A stretch of DNA of 51,428 nt from Dysgonomonas sp. Marseille-P4677 (lineage in GTDB: Bacteria; Bacteroidota; Bacteroidia; Bacteroidales; Dysgonomonadaceae): positions 1 through 51,428 of the forward strand of contig NZ_JAEPKU010000015.1 in NCBI RefSeq assembly GCF_016652235.1, read 5' to 3'. The notes beneath the pieces were generated by a model that was not told the DNA's origin, ran no database searches, and was given only the letters and a program-made list of their open reading frames with translations. The translations under genes and the position numbers were made by a program. Each line of letters starts with the position of its first letter. Positions within the stretch are counted from its first letter, which is position 1. Of this stretch, positions 1 to 9,711 are shown piece after piece.

Positions 1-1
1 G

Positions 2-1108
2 CAATGGCGCGAGATAGGTCCTGTTGCAAGAGAATTGCGTGAGGAAGTCTGGACAAAATTTAAAGATGCTTCGACAGCTATCAATAAAGAATACCAAACC
101 CACTTCGAATCATTAAAAGGTAAAGAGGAAGAAAATCTAGCAGAAAAAACGGCCATTTGTGAAGCTTTGAAAGCAATCGATTACTCTGCTCTTACGTCAT
201 TCAAAGAATGGGATGAAAAAAGCAAAGAGGTTATTGAGTTGCAAGCTAAATGGAAAACTATCGGCTTTGTCCCTAAAAAAGTAAATACTCAAATATTTGA
301 AGAATTCCGTGGATTATGCGATGCTTTTTTTGAAAAGAAAAGTGAATTCTTTAGAGGTGTGCGTGATGAGATGGATATTAATCTGGAAAAGAAACGCTCA
401 TTATGCGAACAAGCAAAAATGCTGAAAGATAGTACAGAGTGGAGATCAACAGCTGATAAATTGATTGCCATACAAAGAGAATGGAAAACGATAGGACCTG
501 TTCCTCGTAAATATTCGGATGCAATCTGGAAAGAATTTGTAAACGCTTGTGATTATTTCTTTGAGCAAAAGAAGAAAAACGAATCTTCACAAAAAGGAGA
601 AGAGTTAGAGAATCTAACAGCGAAAAAAGAAATTATCGAAAAAATAAAGAATGTAGATCAATCACTAGAATCGTCTGAACTAATTGCGCAGGTACGTACT
701 CTTGCCGATGAATGGCATAAAATAGGATTTGTTCCGTTCAAAGAGAAAGACAAAATCTATAAAGAGTTCCATGAGGCAGTTGACGCTCATTACGACCGAC
801 TTAAAATAGATAAGACAGAACGTAGGTTCGAGGCTTTCAAATCGAATGTAAAAGATGCAGCCAGACAGGATAATCCTAAGAAAATATTATATAAAGAAAG
901 AGATCATCTTATGCATCAGTACAATAAGGTGAAGACCGATCTTCAAACATATGAGAATAATATGAACTTCCTTTCTGTATCATCTAAAGGTGGAGGTGGA
1001 TTATTGAAAGATATCACTCATAAGATAGAAAATCTAAAAAATGAGATGGATTTACTCGTTAAGAAGATCGAAGCTATCGATGAAAGTCTAAATGAACTGG
1101 AGAAATAA
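2..1108 (+). CDS. DUF349 domain protein, 5'-truncated by window edge
   Basis: The open frame runs in from the left edge: codons from base 2 read QWREIGPVAREL, in phase with the rest, so the TTG at 35 is not the true start and the N-terminus lies outside the window. Four copies of the DUF349 signature (W-x-x-I-G-x-V-P-like) are visible: WREIGPV, WKTIGFVPKK, WKTIGPVPRK and WHKIGFVPFK. Between them are charged, Lys/Glu-rich helices that look like coiled coil. Complete Bacteroidetes members are usually longer, around 600 residues from memory, so roughly a third to a half may be missing. It has no enzymatic motif. The biochemical role of the family is not established, and I propose none. It ends just before a strong convergent hairpin. 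Confidence 0.85.
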   Translation, partial: QWREIGPVARELREEVWTKFKDASTAINKEYQTHFESLKGKEEENLAEKTAICEALKAIDYSALTSFKEWDEKSKEVIELQAKWKTIGFVPKKVNTQIFEEFRGLCDAFFEKKSEFFRGVRDEMDINLEKKRSLCEQAKMLKDSTEWRSTADKLIAIQREWKTIGPVPRKYSDAIWKEFVNACDYFFEQKKKNESSQKGEELENLTAKKEIIEKIKNVDQSLESSELIAQVRTLADEWHKIGFVPFKEKDKIYKEFHEAVDAHYDRLKIDKTERRFEAFKSNVKDAARQDNPKKILYKERDHLMHQYNKVKTDLQTYENNMNFLSVSSKGGGGLLKDITHKIENLKNEMDLLVKKIEAIDESLNELEK

Positions 1109-1121
1109 AATACAAAACAAA

Positions 1122-1154
1122 AAATGGAGTCTAAAAAATAAGACTCCATTTTTG
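1122..1154. terminator. Bidirectional rho-independent terminator
   Basis: An 11-bp perfect inverted repeat, AAATGGAGTCT (1122-1132) and AGACTCCATTT (1141-1151), encloses an 8-base loop. A-rich and T-rich flanks on both sides suit termination in both directions. It lies between the convergent DUF349 and vWA genes. Confidence 0.85.
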
Positions 1155-1174
1155 TATACTGACATTCTTTAATT

Positions 1175-2944
1175 TTAGTTTTTAGTTAATCCTTTAGCAG
1201 TCTCCATCAATCGTACAAATTCGCGGCGATACCCCTGACTATCATTACTATATCCTGATCGAGCCAGCAATATTGCTTTATCGAACGATCCATCACCTTT
1301 ATATTGAGAATCTTTCATTACTTGTCCAAACATAGCTACGGCAGACGCAAAACGGAAATCATCAGATACTTCATCTCTCTTATTATCAATTAATGGTACT
1401 TCTATTTTCTTGCTTGTATCTCCATTGGGTTGTTTATACCTCAACTTCACTGTTAATAAATCCGGGTGAAAACTGGAGTTTATCTGTTTTTGAATTGGAG
1501 TTTTGGCTTCGTCCTGATATTTTAGAGGATCAACATTCCCCAGAAGGTTAGTTTTTATACCGACAGGTATAATTTCGTAGAAGGCAGTAACGGTATGGCC
1601 TGCACCCATTTCGCCAGCATCTTTTGTATCATCATTAAAATCTTCTTTATTCAGCAGACGTGTTTCATACCCAACTAACCTATATGCCTGGACATTCGCG
1701 GGATTAAATTCTATTTGTAGCTTGACATCTTTTGCTACAGTATACATAGTAGCACCAAACTCATTTACCAAAACCTTATTTGCTTCCTGTAGATTATCAA
1801 TGTACGCATGATTGCCATTACCTGCCTGTGCAAGAGTTTGCATCTTACTATCTTTATAATTACCCATTCCGTAACCTAATATTGATAAGAAGACGCCTGT
1901 TTTGCGCTCGTTCTCAATCAATTTTTGCAAACCTTCATTACTTGATACTCCTACATTAAAATCTCCGTCTGTACAAAGGATAATACGGTTATTGCCACCT
2001 TTTATAAAGTTTTTCTTGGCTATCTTATATGCCAACTGAATCCCTTCTCCTCCGGCGGTAGAACCACCAGCCGATAGATCGTTCAAAGCTTCTCTTATCC
2101 TTTGTTTATTCTCTCCCGAAGTGGACGGAAGCACCTCTCCTGCCGAACCTGCATAAACAACAATAGCTACACGATCTTTGCTCCGAAGATTATTAACCAA
2201 CAGCTTTAAGGATGACTTAACTAAATCCAGACGAGTAGGTCCTTCCATAGACCCTGATACATCTATAAGAAATACAAAATTAGACGCAGGCAAATTATCC
2301 GAAGCCATACTTTTAGCTTTTAAACCAATCCTCACCAAACGATTTTGGGTATTCCACGGACAAGATCCAACTTCGGTGGTTATCTTGACGGGATCATCGC
2401 CCGTTGGTTCGGGATAGTTATAACTAAAATAATTAATCAGCTCCTCTATACGCACAGCATCTTTATACGGTAACTCTCCCTTATTTATAAATCTCCGCAT
2501 ATTACTATATGACGCAGCATCTACATCTACTGAAAATGTAGAAAGTGGTTCTTCTCTAGCAATACGAAACGTATTTTCTGCAAACTGACTATACTCTTCG
2601 TTCTTTTGCCTATCATACTGAGAGGGTGCTATATAACAAAAGATCTGAGGCGCCTCTTCAGCGACTATCATTTTATGTTCCTTCAATTCAGCTATACTTA
2701 TCGCCTGTTTATCATCACATCCCACAATATTTTCAACACTTACCATTTCCTTTTCATCAGGAGCAATTACAGGTGGCACAAATTTCTGATTTGCCATCAT
2801 TGGTGGCGGTGGTAACTCCTCCTCAACCTGAATATTTTCTAATACCATATAAGCCTCATCTGTCGAAGTCTTTTGTTTATTTCCGCCACATGAGAAAAAG
2901 AATAATCCGGATAGAAGAAAGATTCCCAATTTGTATGTTTTCAT
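1175..2944 (-). CDS. vWA-domain lipoprotein, YfbK-like
   Basis: A 589-residue protein with a lipoprotein signal (hydrophobic segment then FFFSC, Cys19), so it is probably anchored in a membrane facing the periplasm. Residues about 130-200 match the N-terminal von Willebrand-associated region (PLSTFSVDVDAASYSNMRR). A vWA domain follows from about 222 to 395 with a complete MIDAS motif, DVSGS at 228-232, and the later TDGDFN near 325. The C-terminal third resembles the DUF3520 region of YfbK-type proteins. The intact MIDAS suggests metal-dependent protein binding, but the partner is unknown. Related proteins are often labelled Ca-activated chloride channel homologues; nothing here supports channel activity. 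It appears monocistronic, bounded by terminators. Confidence 0.85.
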   Translation of the reverse strand: MKTYKLGIFLLSGLFFFSCGGNKQKTSTDEAYMVLENIQVEEELPPPPMMANQKFVPPVIAPDEKEMVSVENIVGCDDKQAISIAELKEHKMIVAEEAPQIFCYIAPSQYDRQKNEEYSQFAENTFRIAREEPLSTFSVDVDAASYSNMRRFINKGELPYKDAVRIEELINYFSYNYPEPTGDDPVKITTEVGSCPWNTQNRLVRIGLKAKSMASDNLPASNFVFLIDVSGSMEGPTRLDLVKSSLKLLVNNLRSKDRVAIVVYAGSAGEVLPSTSGENKQRIREALNDLSAGGSTAGGEGIQLAYKIAKKNFIKGGNNRIILCTDGDFNVGVSSNEGLQKLIENERKTGVFLSILGYGMGNYKDSKMQTLAQAGNGNHAYIDNLQEANKVLVNEFGATMYTVAKDVKLQIEFNPANVQAYRLVGYETRLLNKEDFNDDTKDAGEMGAGHTVTAFYEIIPVGIKTNLLGNVDPLKYQDEAKTPIQKQINSSFHPDLLTVKLRYKQPNGDTSKKIEVPLIDNKRDEVSDDFRFASAVAMFGQVMKDSQYKGDGSFDKAILLARSGYSNDSQGYRREFVRLMETAKGLTKN

Positions 2945-3054
2945 AATCTATTTGTATTAAGTTAATAATTTTAATAATTCAACGTTTAATACATAGATCA
3001 AAAAAATCTCTTATTCCATAATTACATCAAAGAAAACAGCCCCACCCTAAAAAG

Positions 3055-3090
3055 AAAAGTACCTCAACATTATATAGCTGAGGTACTTTT
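3055..3090 (-). terminator. Rho-independent terminator of the AsmA-like gene
   Basis: A 12-bp perfect stem, AAAAGTACCTCA (3055-3066) and TGAGGTACTTTT (3079-3090), with a 12-base loop. Read leftward it is followed by TCTTTTT, so it ends transcription from the gene that stops at 3113. Confidence 0.85.
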
Positions 3091-3112
3091 CAAAAAGAGA
3101 ATTAAATATTTT

Positions 3113-5776
3113 TTATTCTGCTGGAGCCGCTTCCGAACCTTCCAGTTTCTTTATTTGCTCTTCAGCTTTATTTCTTAAGTTCTGGCCTTGCTTTTCAGCT
3201 TCTTGAACCAATTTTTTCCCGGCCGCCTTAGCTGCAGTTTTTGCTAATGGGTTACTTCCTGCTTTATCGACTAAGGCTTGTGATTGTTTTTCAGCTTCTT
3301 CAACAAGTTTTTTAGCTGTATTATCCGCTTCTGTTCTTAGTTTTTCTATCTGTTTTGCTTTTTCTTCAGATAATGAAGCCGAGGCATCCCCATCTTTTCC
3401 TCCAAGCAATTGATTAGCCAAAGATGAAGCGGCGTCAGTCAATAGACCTTTAGTATCTACACCAATCTTAGGATTTGAGAAAGTACCACCTATTGTAATC
3501 GGAACATTATTAATAAAATTATTAGCCATTGATTTAGGTAAGGTTACAGTTCCTTTATAATTGATGCTTTGATCTAGTCCTGTCGAACCTTCCAACTTCA
3601 TCATTCCGCCATTACCTATATTAATATTAAATGGTTTTGTTATTAACTTACCATTATCAATAGAAAACGGTAAATTTAAATCTTTAGGGGATATCGTTTT
3701 CAGAGCATCGGTTTTCAGAGCAGAAGATAAAGCAGTTAATGCTGCTACATTCTGCACCTTGATATCACTGGTCTGCAAAGCTCCACTACCGGTAAGACTG
3801 GCTAATGTTTGCATAATAGATTGGCCAAGTGATGTATTAAACTTCAGATTCATAGAATAAGTACCAAGTAGGTTTTCGAATATCGGGGCAAACTTCTGAA
3901 TAGATTCTACTGACTTAAATGTTTCGGCAAACGACACTTTTGATAGTGCTATATCAAAATCTACTTTTGGAGTCTTAGGGTCAGATGTATTGTATGAACC
4001 ACTAACTTTACATGAGCCTCCTAAAGCATTTGCGCCTACATTATTCAATGTAAGTATACCGTTTCTTACAGTCATAGCTCCTACCATATTGGTGATATTC
4101 ATTTTACCATACACAATCTGATTAAGAGCAGCATTTAACGTAAAATCTATATTCTTTGGTATAATAATATCCTCCGATGTAGCTGTAGTATCTGCAGCTG
4201 CACCTGATGTCTCGCTACTGATAAAATCGTTAGCATTCAGATAATTCGATTTAATATTTAATTGACCTTTCAAAGTCTGGTCTTTCAAAGCATAAGCAAT
4301 AAAGTTTTCTAAACGTCCATTCGCTGAAATATCATTCTTCCCTATCTTCACATCTAATGCAGGAAGATTTACATAACGAGGTGTAAACTCAAGAGCAGCA
4401 TTATTTATCAATACCTCAGGCATATCAGCTCCCTTATATACCATATTGCTTAGTTTCAGACTACCTGAAGCAGATACATTCTCATATTGTTCTTTCTCTA
4501 TAGCCGACATTCTTGTGGCAATATTGAGATCAGCTGCAATCGTTCCATTCAGCTCAGTACCTTTTTCTAATGGATATACTTCTTTTATCATACCCAGATT
4601 GATTGTTCCATTAGCATGAGCCTTCAAATTAGGATCGCTCATTGGAGTCGTAATGTTCAGGTTTCCACTGAATGGATTACCCCCCAGATTGAAACTAAAC
4701 TTACTAATATCGATTACTGTGTTATCTAACGATCCACCTTTACTATTTACAGCTATAGCAACATTAATATCATTTACTGATTTTGGCAAAGATGGATATT
4801 GGAACATAGCATTATTTACCAAAATTTTCACATCGAATGCAGGATACGTTTCATCTTGCATCAACCCTTTGATATAAGCATCTAAAGAAGCCGTACCTGA
4901 TGTCTTCACATCTTTGAAATCGGCTGTATACATAGCAGGAAGTAAAGATAAAATATCTTTGAACTGTGTATCGGGCGCATTTAGTTTCAGGTCGAAGTCC
5001 ATTCCTTCATAATCCTTACCCACCATTGCAAAAGACCCGTCTATAGAAGCTTTCAACTCGTTTAGCTGTAGATCGCTTTCGGTGAAAGTAAATTTCATAT
5101 TATCAAGATTGGCATTCACTGTTGCTTTAGCAATAGCCTTTACCCTGTTCAAATAAGGGATACCATCCATAATAAACGAAACCTCATCTATTGTTGAACT
5201 CGTTTTAAGAGTAGTTTCACTAGCAGAAAAGTCTCCTGATATCTCACCATTCCACTTATTTAAAACAACTTTCATTTTTGTAGAATCATCCTGATACACA
5301 ACATTACAGTCATTTAAGGATACTTTCTTCAGGTTCAGTTTGAAAGGAGTTTCGCTCTCTGCTTCAACAGTAGCAGTAGAGTCAACCTTCATTATATCGT
5401 AGTTAACCCTGCCATCTGCCAATATCTTAGCATATACTGAAGCCTTATCTAAATTAATTTTAGAGATATTATAATTACTGCCGAACAAACTCATCAAGTC
5501 GATGGTCACACTTGCCGATTGGGCCTGCAATAAAGTATCCTTTTCAAAATCTCCTACCCCAATTACTGTTGCATCATCAAGAGACAATGTAGCATTCGGA
5601 AAGTTAGAGAACAGATTTAATCCAAAATCTTTGATATCTACTTTAGCATTCAACTGCTCGTTTGCTGCACTCAATACAGCATCTTTTATCTTGCCTTTAA
5701 ACAAGAATGGGATAGCTATCATAGCTACAATAATAACAGCTAGTATAACACCAACAATAGTTAGTCCTTTCTTCAT
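3113..5776 (-). CDS. AsmA-family protein
   Basis: An 887-residue protein with one N-terminal membrane segment (about residues 5-28) and a long beta-rich body typical of AsmA-like proteins, which span the periplasm and are linked to outer-membrane lipid homeostasis. The N-terminal AsmA pattern (KIKDAVLSAANEQLNAKVDI..FPNATLSLDDATV) and the AsmA C-terminal region (LTGSGALQTSDIKVQN..GGMMKLEGSTGL) are visible. After about residue 790 comes an Ala/Lys/Glu-rich helical tail (EKAKQIEKLRTEADNTAKKL, then further QAEK/KAGSNP-type repeats), likely a coiled coil. It stands alone, with its own terminator. By analogy it may form a hydrophobic groove for lipid transport; this is an inference from the family, not shown by any residue here. 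Confidence 0.85.
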   Translation of the reverse strand: MKKGLTIVGVILAVIIVAMIAIPFLFKGKIKDAVLSAANEQLNAKVDIKDFGLNLFSNFPNATLSLDDATVIGVGDFEKDTLLQAQSASVTIDLMSLFGSNYNISKINLDKASVYAKILADGRVNYDIMKVDSTATVEAESETPFKLNLKKVSLNDCNVVYQDDSTKMKVVLNKWNGEISGDFSASETTLKTSSTIDEVSFIMDGIPYLNRVKAIAKATVNANLDNMKFTFTESDLQLNELKASIDGSFAMVGKDYEGMDFDLKLNAPDTQFKDILSLLPAMYTADFKDVKTSGTASLDAYIKGLMQDETYPAFDVKILVNNAMFQYPSLPKSVNDINVAIAVNSKGGSLDNTVIDISKFSFNLGGNPFSGNLNITTPMSDPNLKAHANGTINLGMIKEVYPLEKGTELNGTIAADLNIATRMSAIEKEQYENVSASGSLKLSNMVYKGADMPEVLINNAALEFTPRYVNLPALDVKIGKNDISANGRLENFIAYALKDQTLKGQLNIKSNYLNANDFISSETSGAAADTTATSEDIIIPKNIDFTLNAALNQIVYGKMNITNMVGAMTVRNGILTLNNVGANALGGSCKVSGSYNTSDPKTPKVDFDIALSKVSFAETFKSVESIQKFAPIFENLLGTYSMNLKFNTSLGQSIMQTLASLTGSGALQTSDIKVQNVAALTALSSALKTDALKTISPKDLNLPFSIDNGKLITKPFNINIGNGGMMKLEGSTGLDQSINYKGTVTLPKSMANNFINNVPITIGGTFSNPKIGVDTKGLLTDAASSLANQLLGGKDGDASASLSEEKAKQIEKLRTEADNTAKKLVEEAEKQSQALVDKAGSNPLAKTAAKAAGKKLVQEAEKQGQNLRNKAEEQIKKLEGSEAAPAE

Positions 5777-5801
5777 AATTTTATTGATTTACGTAATTTT
5801 T

Positions 5802-5818
5802 CGTTTAATTTTTAAACG
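5802..5818. repeat. Short inverted repeat upstream of the AsmA-like gene
   Basis: CGTTTAA, three T, TTAAACG forms a 7-bp inverted repeat, 26 bases before the AsmA-like start codon. It could be an operator or a leader hairpin. I found no clear TAnnTTTG promoter element beside it. Confidence 0.35.
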
Positions 5819-5926
5819 TAAAATTTGTGTTTTTGTTTTCTTTTGTTTGTTAAGAATATAGCTCAAAGTTAGTGTTTTTTTGAATATGGCAGAAATACAA
5901 TCGAGTAAATGTAACTATATATTACT

Positions 5927-7027
5927 TTAGTTCTCTTTTATCGACCTTGTTAGCTTGTCCAGCATCGGTTCAATTAACTTATTATAAAAAAGAGACATTG
6001 CAAATGATATCACAATAGTCAAAAGCAGGTGTTCTAAGGCCAACAATAATACATCAGGCTGATCTTTTCCATAAACATATCTAATGGTATACGCTCGCAA
6101 TGGACCATTAATTAAGAACATGAACATACTAATACTTCCAATAAAGAACAACGATTTCTGAATAATCTTAGAAGAATTATTGTATATCGGATAGCATACA
6201 TATAATATCAGAACAGTTGCCGAAGCAAAACTAAAAGGAAAGAAATATTGAGAAAAATTGGATAAAACAAATAATAAAAGAGCCGGCAATACAATTTTAT
6301 AATCTAACCTAAACTCTTTAAACATAGCAAATCCCATCGCTAAGATAAATTCAGGCAGATGTCCTATAAAATTAGCAAACAACGGGATATTTAAAGTATT
6401 AAAGATTGGATATAGGCCATAGATCAATAAGTAACTGAAGCCAATCAAAATGAAGAATCCTTTCTCTTTATATTTATCCAACAAATAATATAAGATAGGA
6501 AATATCAGATAGAGCTGAATTATAAATCCAAAATACCACCACGGACCAGCATAGGGATAAAAAAACAGCGTATCGAAAGAAAAGTTATTGCATAATAAAA
6601 GAGAGGATTTGACAAATTCTAAATACAAATCTACCGAAATAACATTGATACGGTAAAGAAGGAGAAAATAACAAGCCAAACCAAAAAGAATCAATCCATA
6701 TATTTTAATAATCTTAGGTAAAATATAAACCATATACGATGAAGGCTCCCTCTTCATAAACTGCTTTACTAAGCCATAACCACTAGCAAAAATAAATATT
6801 TGTACTCCAAAATGACCGAAATAAGTAAAGCAAGCATTTATCAATGAAAGAGGATCATTTGCAACGGTATCTATCAATCCTTGAATATGACTACTTTTAA
6901 ATACAAATTCATTTTCTCCTATAGAATTAGTCCAATGAAAAAAATTGTGTAAAACAATAGCAAGCATACCCAAGCCTTTCGCCAAGGTAATTTGGTTTTT
7001 GGAAAGATTGTATAAGGATATTTTCAT
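5927..7027 (-). CDS. Acyltransferase family 3 membrane protein
   Basis: A 366-residue polytopic membrane protein with about ten hydrophobic helices. The N-terminal region has the family-3 features: GLGMLAIVLHNFFHW with the conserved His, and FTYFGHFGVQIFIFASGYGL. Such enzymes transfer O-acyl groups to sugars or lipids of the envelope; the substrate cannot be read from the sequence. It begins 3 bases after the methyltransferase gene, so it is the last gene of a three-gene leftward operon. Alternative membership in a broader group of uncharacterised acyltransferase-like membrane proteins cannot be excluded. Confidence 0.8.
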   Translation of the reverse strand: MKISLYNLSKNQITLAKGLGMLAIVLHNFFHWTNSIGENEFVFKSSHIQGLIDTVANDPLSLINACFTYFGHFGVQIFIFASGYGLVKQFMKREPSSYMVYILPKIIKIYGLILFGLACYFLLLYRINVISVDLYLEFVKSSLLLCNNFSFDTLFFYPYAGPWWYFGFIIQLYLIFPILYYLLDKYKEKGFFILIGFSYLLIYGLYPIFNTLNIPLFANFIGHLPEFILAMGFAMFKEFRLDYKIVLPALLLFVLSNFSQYFFPFSFASATVLILYVCYPIYNNSSKIIQKSLFFIGSISMFMFLINGPLRAYTIRYVYGKDQPDVLLLALEHLLLTIVISFAMSLFYNKLIEPMLDKLTRSIKEN

Positions 7028-7030
7028 TAG

Positions 7031-7924
7031 TTATTTCTTAAACCGCGCATATACACTCAATGGGAGATTTTTTCCCAACCGCTCCGGTATAATTAACTCT
7101 CCAAACTGACAATCCTTTACCTCCGGGAAATAGTCTTTAATTAAGTTTTCTGCAATCACAGCCGAGAAACCCATCGAATATAGATTAAGTATGAGGAAAG
7201 AATTCTTGTCTTCCAGCAAACTACTGCACAATGACATTAATTCGGATATATTCTCCTCTAATATCCAACGTTCGCCATCGGGCCCACGACCATATGCGGG
7301 TGGATCGAGTATAATTCCATTATATTTTTTTTCACGCTTAACTTCTCTACGACAAAACTTCAGAGCGTCTTCGACAATCCAACGAATATTATCCAACTCC
7401 GAGGCTTCCATATTCTCCCGAGACCATGTAATTACCTGACGAACAGAATCGACATGGGTAACATCCGCCCCGGCACTTTTTGCCGCAATAGATGCACCTC
7501 CGGTATATGCAAAGAGGTTTAGAACCTTAGGTTCGTCTACAGTTATACCTTTAATTGTATCATAAATAAAGTTCCAATTTTCGGACTGCTCAGGAAAAAT
7601 ACCTACATGCTTAAAAGAAGTCAAACCCAATCTAAATTTGAGAGCCATCCCTTTGTACTTATAATTTATGAACCATTGATCTGGCATACCCTTCTTTTGC
7701 ACCCATATTCCTTTGTCATTGCCATCTTGGGAGGTCTTCCCTTTTTCACGTTTAAATGTAGCATCAGACCGGCTTTCCCACTCGTATTCGGATAGCGATT
7801 TACGCCAAACAGCCTGTGGTTCGGGACGACGGATAATATATTTACCAAATCGTTCAAGTTTTTCGTATTCTCCCGAATCGATCAGTTCGTAGTCGATCCA
7901 GTGTTGAGGTTTTAATAATTGCAT
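7031..7924 (-). CDS. Class I SAM-dependent RNA methyltransferase, RlmI-like
   Basis: A 297-residue protein. The SAM-binding motif I is VLNLFAYTGGASIAA, followed by the acidic VTHVDSVRQVITWSRENM and the catalytic-region motif IILDPPAYGRGPDGERW. This arrangement is that of the PF10672/RlmI-RlmK group, which methylates cytosine or guanine in 23S rRNA. The PUA domain of true RlmI is absent; the N-terminal ~100 residues form a different region, so the exact target is uncertain. The gene starts 6 bases after the HerA-like gene and ends 3 bases before the acyltransferase. Confidence 0.8.
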   Translation of the reverse strand: MQLLKPQHWIDYELIDSGEYEKLERFGKYIIRRPEPQAVWRKSLSEYEWESRSDATFKREKGKTSQDGNDKGIWVQKKGMPDQWFINYKYKGMALKFRLGLTSFKHVGIFPEQSENWNFIYDTIKGITVDEPKVLNLFAYTGGASIAAKSAGADVTHVDSVRQVITWSRENMEASELDNIRWIVEDALKFCRREVKREKKYNGIILDPPAYGRGPDGERWILEENISELMSLCSSLLEDKNSFLILNLYSMGFSAVIAENLIKDYFPEVKDCQFGELIIPERLGKNLPLSVYARFKK

Positions 7925-7930
7925 TAATAT

Positions 7931-9436
7931 TTATTTCTTTTTCGATGATCCTTTAAAGAAAGTACTGATAAATTGTTTTGCTAATGGAACAACAACTCCT
8001 GTAGCTATAGTTCCCCAAAAGCGTTTTCGCTGAACAGCTTCCTGACGTGCAATCTTTTCTTGTTCTTTTTGTAACTTCTCCTGTTCCTTCTGAGCTTTGG
8101 CTTCGGCTTTGGCTTGTGCAGCCTGTTCTTTTTCGCTCAGGGTTCCTTGCAAGCGTTCTGTCAAGATTTCGTAAGCTGATGCCCGATCTTGTGCTTCTGC
8201 GTAGTGCCTGTATAGAAGTGATGTTTCTGTCATCTTCTTACGTTCTGCTATATCGAGAGGTCCTATTTGTCCTTGAGGAGGTAGAATAAAAGCTCTTTCA
8301 ACTTCGTTAGGCCGTCCTTTCTCGTCAAGAAACGAGACTAAGGCCTCACCTGTACCAAGCTCAGATATAACGGTTTCGGTATCAAATTTAGGATTAGCAC
8401 GGAAAGTCTGAGCTGCAACCTTAACAGCTTTTTGATCTTTAGGTGTATACGCACGTAGGGCGTGCTGAACCCTATTCCCTAACTGTCCCAATACGGAATC
8501 GGGAATATCAGCCGGAGTTTGGGAAATGAAATAAACACCTATTCCTTTCGAGCGAATAAGACGTACGACCTGTTCTATTTTTTCTAACAACGCTTTTGGA
8601 GCATCTGAGAATAGCAGATGCGCTTCATCAAAGAAGAAAACCATCTTTGGCTTATCCGGGTCTCCGACTTCGGGCATTACTTCAAACAGCTTTGTCATCA
8701 ACCACATGAGAAAGGTTGTATAAACTTTCGGCGAATTCATCAACTTATCCGCTGCCAGAATATTTATGACTCCCTTATCCCCTTCTGTCTGAATAAGATC
8801 ATCTATATTAAGATTCGGTTCTCCAAAGAACTGATCCGCCCCATCATGCTCCAATGTTATCAATCCACGTTGAATAGCTCCGATACTGGCTGTAGATATA
8901 TTTCCGTATGATGTTGTAAATTTATTTGAATTATTACCTACATATTCCAATAGTTTTTGCAAATCTTTCAAATCAATAATTTCTAAAGATTCATCTTTTG
9001 CTATCTTGAATATAATAGTTAAGACAGCCGACTGAGTGTCGTTTAACGACAACAAGCGACTCAGCAGCAATGGCCCCATATCTGCGACTGTCGCTCTGAT
9101 AGGAGTTCCTTGTTCTCCGAACACATCCCAAAACTGCACCGGAAAAGCTTGAAATTTAAATCCTTTTTCACCCAATTGATAAGACTCTACACGCTGGGTT
9201 ACACTTTCTTTATTTCCTCCGAGAGCTGCAACACCCGACAAGTCACCTTTTATATCGGCCGCAAACACAGGCACTCCCATTTGGCTGAATGTCTCTGCCA
9301 TAGTTTGTAATGTCACTGTTTTACCTGTCCCTGTAGCACCGGTTATTAATCCATGACGGTTTGCCATTTTGGGTATCAAGCAAACTTCTTTACCTTCCGA
9401 TATGGCTATAAAAGCTCTTTTCTCATTATCAAACAT
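7931..9436 (-). CDS. HerA-like / DUF853 (YjgR-type) ATPase
   Basis: A 501-residue cytoplasmic ATPase. Walker A is GATGTGKT (residues 33-40) and Walker B ends in [10 protein letters not shown] (DEAH at 270-273). A downstream [20 protein letters not shown] segment is typical of the DUF853/YjgR group of HerA-FtsK-type ATPases. The C-terminal ~90 residues are a Glu/Lys/Gln-rich helix followed by a short hydrophobic patch ([11 protein letters not shown]). The cellular role of YjgR-like proteins is not established; a DNA-translocase-like function is possible by homology. No NurA-like nuclease gene is adjacent, unlike archaeal HerA loci. It heads the operon with the methyltransferase and acyltransferase genes. 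Confidence 0.85.
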   Translation of the reverse strand: MFDNEKRAFIAISEGKEVCLIPKMANRHGLITGATGTGKTVTLQTMAETFSQMGVPVFAADIKGDLSGVAALGGNKESVTQRVESYQLGEKGFKFQAFPVQFWDVFGEQGTPIRATVADMGPLLLSRLLSLNDTQSAVLTIIFKIAKDESLEIIDLKDLQKLLEYVGNNSNKFTTSYGNISTASIGAIQRGLITLEHDGADQFFGEPNLNIDDLIQTEGDKGVINILAADKLMNSPKVYTTFLMWLMTKLFEVMPEVGDPDKPKMVFFFDEAHLLFSDAPKALLEKIEQVVRLIRSKGIGVYFISQTPADIPDSVLGQLGNRVQHALRAYTPKDQKAVKVAAQTFRANPKFDTETVISELGTGEALVSFLDEKGRPNEVERAFILPPQGQIGPLDIAERKKMTETSLLYRHYAEAQDRASAYEILTERLQGTLSEKEQAAQAKAEAKAQKEQEKLQKEQEKIARQEAVQRKRFWGTIATGVVVPLAKQFISTFFKGSSKKK

Positions 9437-9514
9437 TGCTTTTCAATTTAGATGTTCCCAATATATTTTATTATTAGAAAACTTAGAACGAAAAAAAGTT
9501 CGTGAATTATAGAA

Positions 9515-9522
9515 CAAAAGTA
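9515..9522 (-). promoter_or_regulatory. Candidate -7 promoter element for the HerA-like operon
   Basis: Read leftward, the sequence is TACTTTTG, a match to the Bacteroidetes -7 consensus TAnnTTTG, about 80 bases before the start codon. No good -33 TTTG is present at the usual distance, so the call rests on one element. Confidence 0.45.
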
Positions 9523-9692
9523 ATCATTTATTTAAATCCCTGATAATTGTACCTTCAGTTTGGCATACTTTTCTTTCAACATGCAAGGCTAATAGTAAAA
9601 GCAAATAAAATATCTCCATTTTCCACAGTATATTTTATAGAATTATTATACCTTGGCAAACAGAATTAGACTTCAAAATGTTTTACAAAAAA

Positions 9693-9711
9693 CAATTTAA
9701 ATTATAAATTG
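9693..9711 (+). repeat. Inverted repeat covering the TTG start of the GT39-like gene
   Basis: CAATTTA, AATTA, TAAATTG forms a 7-bp inverted repeat whose last three bases are the TTG start codon. It is all A/T except for the terminal pair, so the hairpin would be weak. Confidence 0.35.

Noticed and set aside
5502-5861. 119-residue rightward ORF at the start of the AsmA-like gene
   Set aside because: It is antisense to the AsmA N-terminus; its hydrophobic segment is the reverse reading of the membrane helix.
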